Below are positions 1 to 8,744 of a stretch of 43,064 nucleotides of DNA, in pieces. This DNA comes from JBHENC01 sp051000345 (GTDB lineage: Bacteria; Acidobacteriota; Blastocatellia; Pyrinomonadales; Pyrinomonadaceae), in assembly GCA_051000345.1 (NCBI GenBank), contig JBPCOJ010000068.1, forward strand, positions 1-43,064, in the 5' to 3' direction. How positions within the stretch are numbered: the first letter of the stretch is position 1; each line of letters starts with the position of its first letter. The translations under genes and the position numbers were made by a program. The notes under the pieces were generated by a model, which saw nothing but the letters and a program-made list of their open reading frames with translations, had not been told where the DNA came from and searched no databases.

Positions 1-519
1 GGCATCGTCGCGGAATACAACGATGAAGCAAAGGATAAGGACATAGAATTGCGCGTCGAGATTGCACGGGACTTCGGCTCGGTCACGACCGATAAATATA
101 AACTATCGAAGGTAATCTCGAATCTCGTCGGCAATGCGATCAAGTTTACTTCCACCGGCGCGGTTACAATCGCCGCGGGAGAACTGGATGCGGAGCGCTG
201 GTATCTGGAAGTCAGAGATACGGGAATAGGCATGTCCCGCGAAGCGCTCAAATACATTTTCGATGAATTCCGGCAGGTTGACGACAGGCTCACGCGTTCC
301 CACGGCGGCACGGGCTTGGGGCTGGCAATCACAAACCGGATCGTCGAATTGCTCGAAGGCGAAATCACGGTTGAAAGCAAGCCCGAAGAGGGAAGCTGCT
401 TCCGCATTACATGGCCGCGCATTGTGCGACAACGCACAGGCACAGGCTCGCTTGTCGAGCGAAGCGTTCCCGAACCGGCAGCATCGGGCAAGGCACGCCT
501 GCGCGTTATCTCTCGTTAG
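1..519 (+). CDS. Sensor histidine kinase, C-terminal ATPase domain (5' partial)
   Basis: The reading frame is open from the first base, so the gene starts upstream of the window; 172 residues are present. They form a HATPase_c domain: N box NLVGNAIKFT at about residues 41-50, G1 box DTGIGM at about 73-78, an F-box-like FDEF segment, and G2 box GGTGLGLA at about 102-109. The domain binds ATP and phosphorylates the conserved His of the missing dimerisation domain. The layout (NAIKFT, HGGTGLGL) is typical of hybrid or PAS-type kinases. About 45 residues follow the domain with no receiver domain, so this is not a hybrid kinase with a C-terminal REC. The substrate and signal cannot be told. Confidence 0.9.
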   Translation, partial: GIVAEYNDEAKDKDIELRVEIARDFGSVTTDKYKLSKVISNLVGNAIKFTSTGAVTIAAGELDAERWYLEVRDTGIGMSREALKYIFDEFRQVDDRLTRSHGGTGLGLAITNRIVELLEGEITVESKPEEGSCFRITWPRIVRQRTGTGSLVERSVPEPAASGKARLRVISR

Positions 520-593
520 CGCGAACACCTCTGTATGCGTTAAACTTCCGGCGTTGCCGCACATTTCATTTCAACGCTGCAAGGAAAAAGCGC

Positions 594-1118
594 ATGTCAT
601 ATACACAACAAAACACCGACAAAGTTGCCGCAGACGATTCGCGCCGCACAATCTTCATCGTTGTCGGCGTCGCCACGCTGCTGATTCTCGGCGGAATAAT
701 TTATTTAATGAGCCGCCCGGATAAAAGCGGCACGGCGGCTGGCGGACAGCGATTAGAAGGCGCTCTGCGAGCCGGTTCGCCCGAGTTTGAAAAGAACAAA
801 CCGCTCATCAGGACGGATGACCCGGACGCAACCGAAGGCACGCGCGCCATCGGCGATATTGTGATGACGCTGCACACGACGGCGCGTAATTTCACGGGGC
901 GCGCGATCAGCGGACTCGAAGTGCGCGCGTCGGTTGTCGATCTCACCGGCAAGCCCATTAAGGAGCGCACCGTTGTCGTCGTGCCGAACCGCTCGACGGG
1001 ACTCACGGAACTCGATCAAAACAAAACGCTGCCCATCTTCGTCACGCTCGAAGGCTTCAGCAAGTCGGACGTGCGCGCGAACATCAAAATGGAAGTAACC
1101 GCACTTAAGTTTAAGTAA
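594..1118 (+). CDS. Single-pass membrane-anchored protein of unknown function
   Basis: This 174-residue protein begins at an ATG preceded by an AAGGAAA ribosome site; the same frame is open further upstream but overlaps the kinase gene, so the internal start is preferred. Residues about 19-39 (IFIVVGVATLLILGGIIYLM) form one transmembrane helix after a short polar N-terminus. The rest is a soluble domain of beta-rich character, with alternating hydrophobic runs such as IVMTLHTT, LEVRASVVDL and TVVVVPN. It resembles small extracellular Ig-like or FxLYD-like domains that handle conserved membrane proteins, but I cannot assign a family. It lies 75 bases after the kinase on the same strand and may be co-transcribed with it. 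Confidence 0.75.
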   Translation: MSYTQQNTDKVAADDSRRTIFIVVGVATLLILGGIIYLMSRPDKSGTAAGGQRLEGALRAGSPEFEKNKPLIRTDDPDATEGTRAIGDIVMTLHTTARNFTGRAISGLEVRASVVDLTGKPIKERTVVVVPNRSTGLTELDQNKTLPIFVTLEGFSKSDVRANIKMEVTALKFK

Positions 1119-1165
1119 AAGAGAATAATAAATGAGGGAACAACACCCACAGCGTATAAGGCAAC

Positions 1166-2128
1166 TTATGTTTCGCTTACTTCGCGGATAAATAATTCTT
1201 CGAGCGACTCTCTCACGGGCTGAATCGAAACGAGCCTGCCGCTTGTTTTCCGCAACGCCGCCAGCACTTCATCTATTTCACGTTCGCTCTCAACTTCGAT
1301 CCGCGCGCCGCTTGCTGTCGAACTAAGATTCGATTGATTGAGCGACGGAAGCAAGCGCGCCATTGTTTCTGTGCCGACGCCCGCCAGCATTATCTCAAAC
1401 TGATTGCTTTGATCGTTGCCGCCCGCGCCCGCGTTTCTCTCGCGCAGTTCTTCAATGCGCCCTGTCTCGATGAGTCGCCCGCGCTTCATAATGGCAATGC
1501 GGTTGCACAGCACTTCCACATCGGAAAGAATGTGCGAGCACAAAAAAACTGTGCGCCCTTCTGTGCGAAGCGACGCGATTAAATTCCTAGTCTCGCGCCG
1601 CCCGACGGGATCGAGGCCGCTCATCGGCTCATCCAGAAAAACGATTTCAGGGTCTCCGATAATCGACTGCGCGAGGCCGACGCGCTGCAACATGCCCTTC
1701 GAGAATTTCCGCAACTGTTTATCCCATGAGGCTTCATCGAGCCGCACGCGCGCCAGCATTTCTTCTGTGCGCTTGCGCCTCTCCGCCGCGCCGTAACCGA
1801 AAAGCTCCGCGCAGTAGTCCAAAAATTCGCGCGCCGTCAGGTAATCATAGAAGTAAGGATTTTCAGGAAGATAGCCAATCGCGCGGTGCATCCCGACATC
1901 ATTAATGTCATGACCTAGGATGCGCGCGCGGCCTGCGCTCGGATAAACGAGACGCATTAAAATCTTAAGCGTCGTCGTTTTACCCGCGCCGTTTGCGCCG
2001 AGAAACCCGAAGATTTCGCCGCGCTCGACTGTCAACGAAAGATCGTCCAGCGCACGCACCTTTCGCTTGCGCCAGAAGCCGACCTCATAATCCTTCGTCA
2101 GATTTTCAATTTCAACAATCGCAGACAT
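1166..2128 (-). CDS. ABC transporter ATP-binding protein (ABC-2/GldA-like)
   Basis: A complete 320-residue ATPase. Walker A GANGAGKT lies at about residues 44-51, the signature FSKGMLQRVGLAQ at about 138-150 and Walker B EIVFLDEPMSGLDP just after it. The roughly 90 residues after the nucleotide-binding domain match the DUF4162-like tail seen in export ATPases of the CcmA/GldA/NatA type. It powers export or membrane remodelling together with the ABC-2 permease encoded upstream on the same strand (3205-4029). The two genes are separated by a TPR membrane protein gene, and the three appear to form an operon reading right to left. The transported substrate is not evident. Confidence 0.93.
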   Translation of the reverse strand: MSAIVEIENLTKDYEVGFWRKRKVRALDDLSLTVERGEIFGFLGANGAGKTTTLKILMRLVYPSAGRARILGHDINDVGMHRAIGYLPENPYFYDYLTAREFLDYCAELFGYGAAERRKRTEEMLARVRLDEASWDKQLRKFSKGMLQRVGLAQSIIGDPEIVFLDEPMSGLDPVGRRETRNLIASLRTEGRTVFLCSHILSDVEVLCNRIAIMKRGRLIETGRIEELRERNAGAGGNDQSNQFEIMLAGVGTETMARLLPSLNQSNLSSTASGARIEVESEREIDEVLAALRKTSGRLVSIQPVRESLEELFIREVSET

Positions 2129-2239
2129 GATTTTGAAAAAGTTGTTAAGTTAGCCTCTGCCGATTCTGATGAGTGAAGTTGGCGCTGCATCGAGATGGCG
2201 TAATGTTGCCTTCTGGCTTCTGTTGCTCATCATCCCTTC

Positions 2240-3205
2240 TCACTTATACGGAACTTTTGAATGCGAATCGAGGCCTACGTCGCAGCCTTCCTTGATTAAA
2301 AGATACGGCGTGTTTGCCGGATCAAGCGGTGCGCCCGTTGCATCTAGGCGAAGACGTGCAGCGCGGAGTAAAACGCCTGCGTCCTTCCATGAAGCAAGGC
2401 AGCGTCCCGCGCGCGCCGTGTAATCGGAGAGCACGCGGCGGATTCTGTCTTGTTCGTCAAAGGATTCTATTTGCAGTAAGCGCCGCGCCGCCATTTCCTT
2501 TACTTGCTCGTCCGTCGCTTCGTCCAACATGCGCGTGTACATCTCGCGCGCCAATTGACGGCTGCCGCCTTCTGCCAACATACGCGCGCTCAATGCTTGC
2601 ATCCATTTCGGCGCGCCCGCTATTTGCGCGCCCGTATTGTAAGCTTCGCTCGCCGACTTGTAATCCTGACGCTGCCAGTTGATATAACCGAGATGATTGT
2701 AGAGCCGCCACGCCGAAGGATTAGCCGCGATGCCTTTTTTCAAAAGCGCGATGGCCGCCGCTTCGTCGATTGACGGAAGCACCACCGCGCCGTATTCGTA
2801 TGCGGACATAAATTGCGGGTCGAGCGTGGTCGTCGCATCCAAGAGCGGCGCTAACAGCTTTGCGTCGAGCGCGCTGAGGTCGTCGAGTTGCACGGCAGCC
2901 GCGCCGCCGTGCGCGACTACTTTGCGCCCGACGTATTGCAGCGCGCGCATCCAGTACCAATCGGCAATGATTCCGTTGAAGCTCAAACTCATGCGCTTTG
3001 CCGCCGCTCCCGATATATACAAACTCTCTTCTTCCTGACTCGTATCGACGGCGGCGCGGTGCGCGTCCATCCATCGCGCGAGTTCCACAAGGCACGCGAA
3101 GCAAAGAATGATGACGAGCAAAAGCGCGATTGTTTTTCGAGTCGCCTGTCGCGGCGATTCGTGAAAGGAGTTTGCCGTCTGTGCAGTGTCGGAAGCGTGC
3201 GACAT
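2240..3205 (-). CDS. Membrane-anchored tetratricopeptide-like protein
   Basis: A 321-residue protein with a short cytoplasmic N-terminus, one transmembrane helix at about residues 25-43 (TIALLLVIILCFACLVELA) and an outer helical domain. It contains TPR-like helices, for example the segment with AWRLYNHLGYINWQRQDYKSA and the following AYNTGAQIAGA. A conserved-looking FNGIIADWYWMRALQYVGR stretch just after the membrane anchor matches a pattern common in Acidobacteria TPR proteins beside ABC exporters. The start ATG overlaps the permease stop codon (TAATG), so the two are translationally coupled. It probably acts as an accessory subunit of the exporter; this is inferred from position. Confidence 0.85.
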   Translation of the reverse strand: MSHASDTAQTANSFHESPRQATRKTIALLLVIILCFACLVELARWMDAHRAAVDTSQEEESLYISGAAAKRMSLSFNGIIADWYWMRALQYVGRKVVAHGGAAAVQLDDLSALDAKLLAPLLDATTTLDPQFMSAYEYGAVVLPSIDEAAAIALLKKGIAANPSAWRLYNHLGYINWQRQDYKSASEAYNTGAQIAGAPKWMQALSARMLAEGGSRQLAREMYTRMLDEATDEQVKEMAARRLLQIESFDEQDRIRRVLSDYTARAGRCLASWKDAGVLLRAARLRLDATGAPLDPANTPYLLIKEGCDVGLDSHSKVPYK

Positions 3206-4029
3206 TATTTGAAATTGCGGCGATTAAAGATGAGCGTGGCTGCCGTGAGCAAGATCGTAATGTACAGCGCGGCGTACACGGCGGCGGCGGCGACGTTGGC
3301 GGGCGCGGGCGTCTGCCCGTGCGCGGCGGGCGTGATAAAACTGTAATTGGAAAAATTCGGCAGCAAATAATAAAGCGCGTTGAAGAACCATCGCGCGCTC
3401 GTCGTTCCCGTCGAACCCGCCAGCGTTTTCAAATCCGCGCTGAAGTGTCCGATGATGAAAACGAAGAACGTCAACAGCGCAGAAAGCGCGGGCGACGAAA
3501 ACGAAGAAAAGAGCAGCGCCACCGCCGTTAAAATCATCAACTCGAAATAGATGAGCAGCACCGCAGGCCAGATGCTCGCCGCGAGCGGCTCCCAGCCGCG
3601 CTTCACAAAAAGAAGCGCCAGCGACACGCCCGCGCCCATCACTGCGACATTGACGAGCAAGGTCAAACACAAGCCCGCATATTTGCCGACAAGAAACTCG
3701 CCGCGCCCGATTGGTTTCGAGAAAATAGCGTAGACCGTGCGCCGCTCTATCTCTTTGTAAACAAGTCCGACGCCGACAAAGATGGCGATGAACGCGCCGA
3801 ACAGCAGCATCGCGCTCAAGCCCAGATCGACGATGATTTTAGATTCCTGTCCCGCCGACAACTCGCTTAAAAAAATCGCGCTCGCCGTCAGCAGCAGCAC
3901 GAACAGCACAAGGTTGTAAAGCACGCGATCACGCACCGCTTCGCGGAAGGCGTTGCGCGCAATGGCCTTGACACGCCTCACAGTGCTTTGCTGTCTCCTG
4001 ACGGACTGTGTTGTCACCACATCTTTCAC
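3205..4029 (-). CDS. ABC-2 type transporter permease
   Basis: A 274-residue integral membrane protein with about six hydrophobic helices (for example VLYNLVLFVLLLTASAIFL, AMLLFGAFIAIFVGVGLVY, LCLTLLVNVAVMGAGVSLAL and a C-terminal AALYITILLTAATLIF). The motif EIERRTVYAIFSKPIGRGEFLVGK between helices two and three is characteristic of ABC-2 permeases of the NosY/GldF type. It is the first gene of a minus-strand operon with the TPR protein (one-base overlap) and the ATPase. The first ATG of the open frame was taken; no clear Shine-Dalgarno sequence is visible. Confidence 0.9.
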   Translation of the reverse strand: MKDVVTTQSVRRQQSTVRRVKAIARNAFREAVRDRVLYNLVLFVLLLTASAIFLSELSAGQESKIIVDLGLSAMLLFGAFIAIFVGVGLVYKEIERRTVYAIFSKPIGRGEFLVGKYAGLCLTLLVNVAVMGAGVSLALLFVKRGWEPLAASIWPAVLLIYFELMILTAVALLFSSFSSPALSALLTFFVFIIGHFSADLKTLAGSTGTTSARWFFNALYYLLPNFSNYSFITPAAHGQTPAPANVAAAAVYAALYITILLTAATLIFNRRNFK

Positions 4030-4208
4030 GTCTGCTTATTTTTCATCGCCTGCGTGTTTTGTCAAGCTGGTTGTTTGCGGGCGCTTCCGCGTAGGTTTAG
4101 ATGATGGAAACACTGACGCTTTGAATGATGCTTATCGAAGCTGCTTAATAGTCGCATGAGGTTCTTCACACCACAGGCGTTGTCTGTTCCGGTCGAAAAC
4201 GCAACGCC

Positions 4209-6305
4209 TCAACGCGGCGCGAGTGTGCGTTGCTGGCGTTGAAAAAAATCTGCGGACAAGCAACAACGCTGCTCGTTTTCCGCCAGCACCGCAAACACTC
4301 CTTCCGCCGGTAACAACTCGCCGGGACTTGCGATGCCTGCTGCATTCTTACTGGCAGCTTGCGTTGCAGAGTCAATGCCGGAGTCTATCAATTGCTGCCA
4401 GCCGCGCGCCATGCGAGGATTGATCGCTACTGCCGTCGCACGTTCGAGTTCCGCTTCGGATGTTTTATTCATCGCGTCGAGCGTCGCGGCATGGCGCGCG
4501 CGCAGAAACACAGAGCGCGGGTAGACGCTCACCGCATAAGCTAAAGTTTTTTCTGCCGATGCCATATCGCCCGCGCTAATCTCCGCGCCAGCGAGATATT
4601 CATAGCAGATAGAGGAATTAAAACCGCGCTGCACAGCGTAATGCAAATGTGTTATGGCTTCTTTCGGGCGGCCTTTGGAGTAGAGCAGCAGCCCGTAATC
4701 ATAATGAGTTGCCGCGTCATACGGATTCCAGAAAAGAGCCGCCGCATAATGCTGTTCCGCCTCTAATGACTCAGTGCCGGACTGCGCCGCGCCATGCAGC
4801 ATGACGTTCATCGCCTGCGCGCTCATGCCGCCGAGCATAAGCAAGGCGAGTGCGAGCGCAGCAACGTGAGCGCCGCGCATAAAAGCGGGCGCAAGCCTGA
4901 CTTCCGACGATTCACGCGGCACAGAGATCGAAGCGAAGTGCGAGATGATGGCGGCGGCAAAGAAAAACATGAGGCCGCTGCCAGCCCACCGAAATGAGAC
5001 CGAACTTGCGCCGCTGCTCAACGCAAATACTATCAGACTGCCGACTGCGCCGAGCACGAGAGGGCTTCGCGCGTGCCGGGCTGCGCGCGCCGCGCTCCAC
5101 ATCAGCGCCACGCAAAAAGTTATGAACAATGCGAATCCGATTAGCCCCAGCTCTGCTAGTATCTGCACATATTCGTTATGCGCGCGCTGCACAAGAAAAC
5201 GTTCGTTCAGCCCGACAAGCGGCGAGCCGGGGTGCTTCTCCGCAAAAAATTTGCGCGCTTCCGGGAACGCAACTTCGTAGTTATTCGCGCCGACGCCGAT
5301 GAAAGGATGCGCGCGCCACATCTCGAATGCCACCGCCCAAAATAGAAAACGCACGTTTGTGCTTTCGTCGTTAGCCCCTGTTGCCTGAAGACGCGCCGTC
5401 ACCGTGTTGCGCTGCACGCCTGCCCTTTCAACATGACTAAGGTTTGTTTCAATCGCAACGGGAATGCTCGCCGCCTCAAACGCAAAAACAGCGACGAAGG
5501 AAACGATCAACATCGTCGCGCGAAGCGCATTGCGTGGTCTCCATTGCGGCACTAAGGCAGACAAAACGGCAATCACGATGAGCGCGAAAATCGTTCCGAT
5601 GAACGGCGCGCGTTCCAGCATTTGAACCACCGCCAGCCATGCCAGCACCGCAATCGTTCCGCACAGCACCGCCGCCCGTCGCTGCCGCAACGCCAGTGCC
5701 AGCGTCGTGAACAAGGGAACGATGATTGCCAGCGGTTCGCCCACGCCGTTTTCCCTGAACAATGAATTAGGCGTTCCCCATGAGCCTATAATGCACGAAA
5801 CGCTGATGACAAAAACAACCGCGCCGAGACTTATGAATGAGGCACGCAATAATCTTGGCCGCGCCGCGACGTGACACATCAGCGCGAAGAAGAGTAAATA
5901 TCCGCTCCACTCGAGCGTGTGATGAATGGCTGAAGCAACTGCGGCAGACCAAAGAATTGAAACCGCGCTCCACAGCACAAACAACGCCAGCGGGATCAAT
6001 ACGCGCAAATCATAAACGGGAGCGGGAAGTGCCTGCACTTTAGAAGTTTTAGACTGCCTGAGAAGAAGCGTTAGTGTTGCGCACAACAGCAACGCGATAA
6101 CAATTTCTTGCCGCCATGGTAAAACGCCGACTGCGGGCTTTGGCAGCCCCGGGATGAACGGAGTAATCAGCGCCAGAGGCCATAGCGCAGCTATCACAAG
6201 CAATGGCTGGCGCATGAACAGTTGAATTCCGTGAAGCCTTTTATTCATTGGGAAGATTGCCGTTGCGTCCCGCTCATTACGGCATAAGATCGGGAATCTT
6301 AACAT
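4209..6305 (-). CDS. O-antigen ligase/polymerase family protein with C-terminal TPRs
   Basis: About 698 residues. The first two thirds are polytopic, with ten or more hydrophobic helices. A large periplasmic loop carries the Wzy_C/WaaL signature: FIGVGANNYEVAFPE followed by VQRAHNEYVQILAELGLIGF. The His and Glu of that motif are conserved in O-antigen ligases and polymerases. After the last helices the protein ends with TPR-like repeats (EAEQHYAAALFWNPYDAATHYDYGLLLYSKGRPKEA). Such proteins join or polymerise undecaprenyl-linked glycans in the inner membrane, or glycosylate pilins; the pilin gene lies directly upstream. The start is uncertain: an ATG at 6305 and another at 6248 are possible and neither has a clear ribosome site. 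Confidence 0.88.
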   Translation of the reverse strand: MLRFPILCRNERDATAIFPMNKRLHGIQLFMRQPLLVIAALWPLALITPFIPGLPKPAVGVLPWRQEIVIALLLCATLTLLLRQSKTSKVQALPAPVYDLRVLIPLALFVLWSAVSILWSAAVASAIHHTLEWSGYLLFFALMCHVAARPRLLRASFISLGAVVFVISVSCIIGSWGTPNSLFRENGVGEPLAIIVPLFTTLALALRQRRAAVLCGTIAVLAWLAVVQMLERAPFIGTIFALIVIAVLSALVPQWRPRNALRATMLIVSFVAVFAFEAASIPVAIETNLSHVERAGVQRNTVTARLQATGANDESTNVRFLFWAVAFEMWRAHPFIGVGANNYEVAFPEARKFFAEKHPGSPLVGLNERFLVQRAHNEYVQILAELGLIGFALFITFCVALMWSAARAARHARSPLVLGAVGSLIVFALSSGASSVSFRWAGSGLMFFFAAAIISHFASISVPRESSEVRLAPAFMRGAHVAALALALLMLGGMSAQAMNVMLHGAAQSGTESLEAEQHYAAALFWNPYDAATHYDYGLLLYSKGRPKEAITHLHYAVQRGFNSSICYEYLAGAEISAGDMASAEKTLAYAVSVYPRSVFLRARHAATLDAMNKTSEAELERATAVAINPRMARGWQQLIDSGIDSATQAASKNAAGIASPGELLPAEGVFAVLAENEQRCCLSADFFQRQQRTLAPR

Positions 6306-6389
6306 CAATTACGGAACGAGTATCAAACCCACGCCTTAAAATCTCTTGCCGTAAAACGGAAACATTGTGTGACGAAGCTGAAGAGAAGC

Positions 6390-6428
6390 AAAACAAAGCG
6401 GGGCGGAGCCGTAAAGCTCACACCCCGC
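6390..6428 (-). terminator. Intrinsic terminator downstream of pilA
   Basis: On the minus strand the stem GCGGGG/CCCCGC (6398-6403 with 6423-6428) encloses a second stem GAGC/GCTC, and it is followed by a T-rich run, TTTGTTTTG. It lies 25 bases after the pilin stop codon and would end the short, probably abundant, pilA transcript. Confidence 0.8.
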
Positions 6429-6452
6429 AAAGCATTGAGTGATGGAAGTGGA

Positions 6453-6914
6453 TTAGTTACCGATAGCAACGCTGGTGCTGGCTGCTGTCATTGGGGTTAT
6501 CGGATCCGCGTTGTTAGCGAAAATCACACCGGCTTCATTAGAAAAGAAAGCGCGTGTGCCTGTCGATGCAGTAGATGCTGTGGCCGTCGAAGTGTAGGTC
6601 GCAGGAGCAGCAGCAGTGGCAGCGTAATAGTAACCGCTCTTCGGAGCCGGTTTTGTGGCGTTGGCGACTCCCTTGTCAACCAGACTCTGTCCGGCCAGAT
6701 CCGCTAATGCGCCATATTGGCCGTTGCCGACAGTTGATTGATAAGTGGCTTCAGCGCTACGGATAGTGGAAAGCGTGCCGATGGCGCTCGATTCATTAGC
6801 GGCACGACGTGAAGCTAAGAGGTTCGGGATGGCGATGGCGGCGATGATGCCGATGATCGCAACGACGATCAAGAGTTCGATCAGTGAAAAGCCTTGTTGG
6901 CGTTTGGTCTGCAT
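6453..6914 (-). CDS. pilA: Type IV pilin PilA (class III signal)
   Basis: A 153-residue prepilin. The leader MQTKRQQG is followed by the cleavage site G/FSLIE, with Glu5 of the mature protein and the hydrophobic helix LLIVVAIIGIIAAIAIPNL. PilD-type peptidase would cut after G8 and methylate F9. The globular part is small and rich in Ala, Thr and Ser (YTSTATASTASTGTRAFF), typical of Acidobacteria major pilins and pseudopilins, and could carry O-glycans. An AAGGAG site lies about 12 bases before the ATG. It has its own terminator and a sigma-54-like promoter, and is followed upstream on the chromosome by PilR- and PilS-like genes on the same strand. Confidence 0.95.
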   Translation of the reverse strand: MQTKRQQGFSLIELLIVVAIIGIIAAIAIPNLLASRRAANESSAIGTLSTIRSAEATYQSTVGNGQYGALADLAGQSLVDKGVANATKPAPKSGYYYAATAAAPATYTSTATASTASTGTRAFFSNEAGVIFANNADPITPMTAASTSVAIGN

Positions 6915-7029
6915 TGGTTTCGTATGCTCCTTGGAGAAATGTAAAAGATTTAGAAGTTAATTCGCGCCATTTCCGGCTACCGGTCTCAGGCCTCGTGCCG
7001 CGCTGCGCGCGATGGTCACGGTTATCCAT

Positions 7030-7046
7030 TACAAACACCGTGCCGC
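7030..7046 (-). promoter_or_regulatory. Sigma-54-like (-24/-12) promoter of pilA
   Basis: On the minus strand CGGCACGGTGTTTGTA matches the RpoN consensus TGGCACG-N4-TTGCA at most positions. GG lies at -24 (7044-7043), the 10-base spacing is correct, and the -12 pair is GT instead of GC. It lies about 117 bases upstream of the pilA ATG. The neighbouring NtrC-type regulator carries the GAFTGA loop that contacts sigma-54, so PilR-dependent transcription is a coherent reading. The rest of the 6915-7255 gap holds no convincing gene. Confidence 0.6.
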
Positions 7047-7255
7047 AGCTTCTAAAAAGTGAAAATGAGTGAAATTAGGCCGAAATTCGCTGATTTGTGG
7101 AAAAGGAATCTCGAACTGGCGGGCGGAGTGAGGATAAACAAGCGCTGACTAACAAATTACGGCAGGCGTTTCGTGACGGTTTCCGGCACATGGGAGATGA
7201 GCGGCCTTGTTTGAAGTGGTAATGCGATTTGTACGGGTGAGTTTCTGCGCCGATC

Positions 7256-8668
7256 TTATTCGGCAGCGCTGCGTGCGCCTGTGTCGCGCATCTGCGCGGT
7301 CAAGTTGCGTATGCCGTGTTTGTCCAGTAGGTGGCGCAAGCTGCGCACGGAGAGTTGAAGCAGTTCGGCGGCGCGCGTTTGATTGCCGCCCGTGCGCCGT
7401 AGCGCTTCGAGCACGTATGTTTTTTCGAGTTGGTCTATGTGCGCGACGATGTTAATGCCTTCTTCGGGCAGCGCGGAATCGGCGGCGACGCGCGCCGGAT
7501 TGTAGTTGGTGATTTGCGCGGGCAGTCGATCCGGTTGGATTTCGCTCGTGCGTTCGAGCGCGACGGCGCGTTCAATCGTGTGTTCGAGTTCGCGTACATT
7601 GCCCGGCCATGAATAAGCTTCCAGCAATCGCAGAGCCTGTTCGTTAAGCGTCACGCTTCGTCCCTGCTGCGCGCAGAATTTTTTGGTGAAGTGATCGGCG
7701 AGTTCGGCGATGTCTTCGCTGCGTTCGCGAAGCGGCGGCAGCTCAATCGGAATCACGGAGACGCGATAGTAAAGGTCTTCGCGGAACGAATTGTCTTTGA
7801 CCATCGAGGGAAGATCGCGGTTCGTCGCCGCGATAACGCGCGTGTCTACATCTAGTTCTTCGTGCGCGCCGACGGGACGCACCTTTCGCTCCTGCAGCAC
7901 GCGCAAAAGTTTGACCTGCATCGCGGGCGACATCTCGCCGATTTCGTCCAGAAAAATTGTTCCCTTGTGCGACGCTTCAAACAATCCTTTGCGGTTCGCC
8001 GTCGCGCCCGTGAACGCGCCTTTGACGTAGCCGAAGAGTTCGGACTCCAACAGCGTTTCCGTAAACGCGCCGCAGTTAATCGACACGAAGGGTTTTTCGC
8101 GGCGCGGGCTAAGATCGTGTATGGCGCGCGCGGCGAGTTCCTTTCCCGTGCCGGATTCGCCCGTCACGAGAACGGTTGACGAAACTTCCGAGACCGTCTC
8201 GATCATCTGGTAAACGGCCTGCATACGCTCGCTGCGTCCGATGATATTGCCGAGCTTGCCGCGATCATGCTGCGCGCGTTTGAACGCCTGATTTTCCTTG
8301 ACGAGAGTTTGTTTTTCCAGCGCCTTCACGACGATCAATTTCAATTCGTCGATGTCGAATGGCTTTTGTATGAAATCGTCCGCGCCGAGTTTGAATGCTT
8401 CGCGCGCCGTCTCGACGGTTGCGAAGGCCGTCATTAAAACGAGCGCCACATCCGGCAACAGTTCACGCGCCGCGCGAAGCAACTCGATGCCGCCCATGTC
8501 CGGCATCTTCACATCCGAGACGATCAACTCCGCAGGCTCCGCGCGCAGAAGTTCCATCGCGCGCCGCCCATTTTCCGCCGCCCGCACTTTGTGTCCCTCA
8601 CGCCCGAACACGAGCGTCAGGAGTTGCCGCATACTTTGCTCGTCGTCAACGATAAGAAGATTAGCCAT
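7256..8668 (-). CDS. pilR: Sigma-54-dependent response regulator (PilR/NtrC family)
   Basis: A 470-residue protein in three parts. The receiver domain (about 1-115) has the acidic pair D8/D9 and phospho-acceptor D52 in VSDVKMPDMGG. The AAA+ domain (about 140-370) has Walker A GESGTGKE, the sigma-54 contact loop GAFTGA, Walker B FLDEIGEMSP and an arginine-finger region. The C-terminal Fis-type helix-turn-helix is GGNQTRAAELLQLSVRSLRHLL. It activates RpoN promoters when phosphorylated. Its place between pilA and a PilS-like kinase and the -24/-12 element ahead of pilA suggest that it controls pilin synthesis. The symbol rests on context and domain order. Confidence 0.9.
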   Translation of the reverse strand: MANLLIVDDEQSMRQLLTLVFGREGHKVRAAENGRRAMELLRAEPAELIVSDVKMPDMGGIELLRAARELLPDVALVLMTAFATVETAREAFKLGADDFIQKPFDIDELKLIVVKALEKQTLVKENQAFKRAQHDRGKLGNIIGRSERMQAVYQMIETVSEVSSTVLVTGESGTGKELAARAIHDLSPRREKPFVSINCGAFTETLLESELFGYVKGAFTGATANRKGLFEASHKGTIFLDEIGEMSPAMQVKLLRVLQERKVRPVGAHEELDVDTRVIAATNRDLPSMVKDNSFREDLYYRVSVIPIELPPLRERSEDIAELADHFTKKFCAQQGRSVTLNEQALRLLEAYSWPGNVRELEHTIERAVALERTSEIQPDRLPAQITNYNPARVAADSALPEEGINIVAHIDQLEKTYVLEALRRTGGNQTRAAELLQLSVRSLRHLLDKHGIRNLTAQMRDTGARSAAE

Positions 8669-8744
8669 TTGTTTACAATTTTATGTAACAGCCTGAACGA
8701 ATGCAGTCCGTGTTTATTTTTTATTCAGACTTCTGAATTCCCAC

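Noticed and set aside
411..593. In-frame upstream extension of the membrane-anchored protein
   Set aside because: It overlaps the kinase gene and reads as basic, low-information sequence; the ATG at 594 has a ribosome site.
6796..7038. Minus-strand ORF overlapping the pilA promoter
   Set aside because: Its translation is Arg/His-rich shadow sequence and overlaps the pilin start in another frame.
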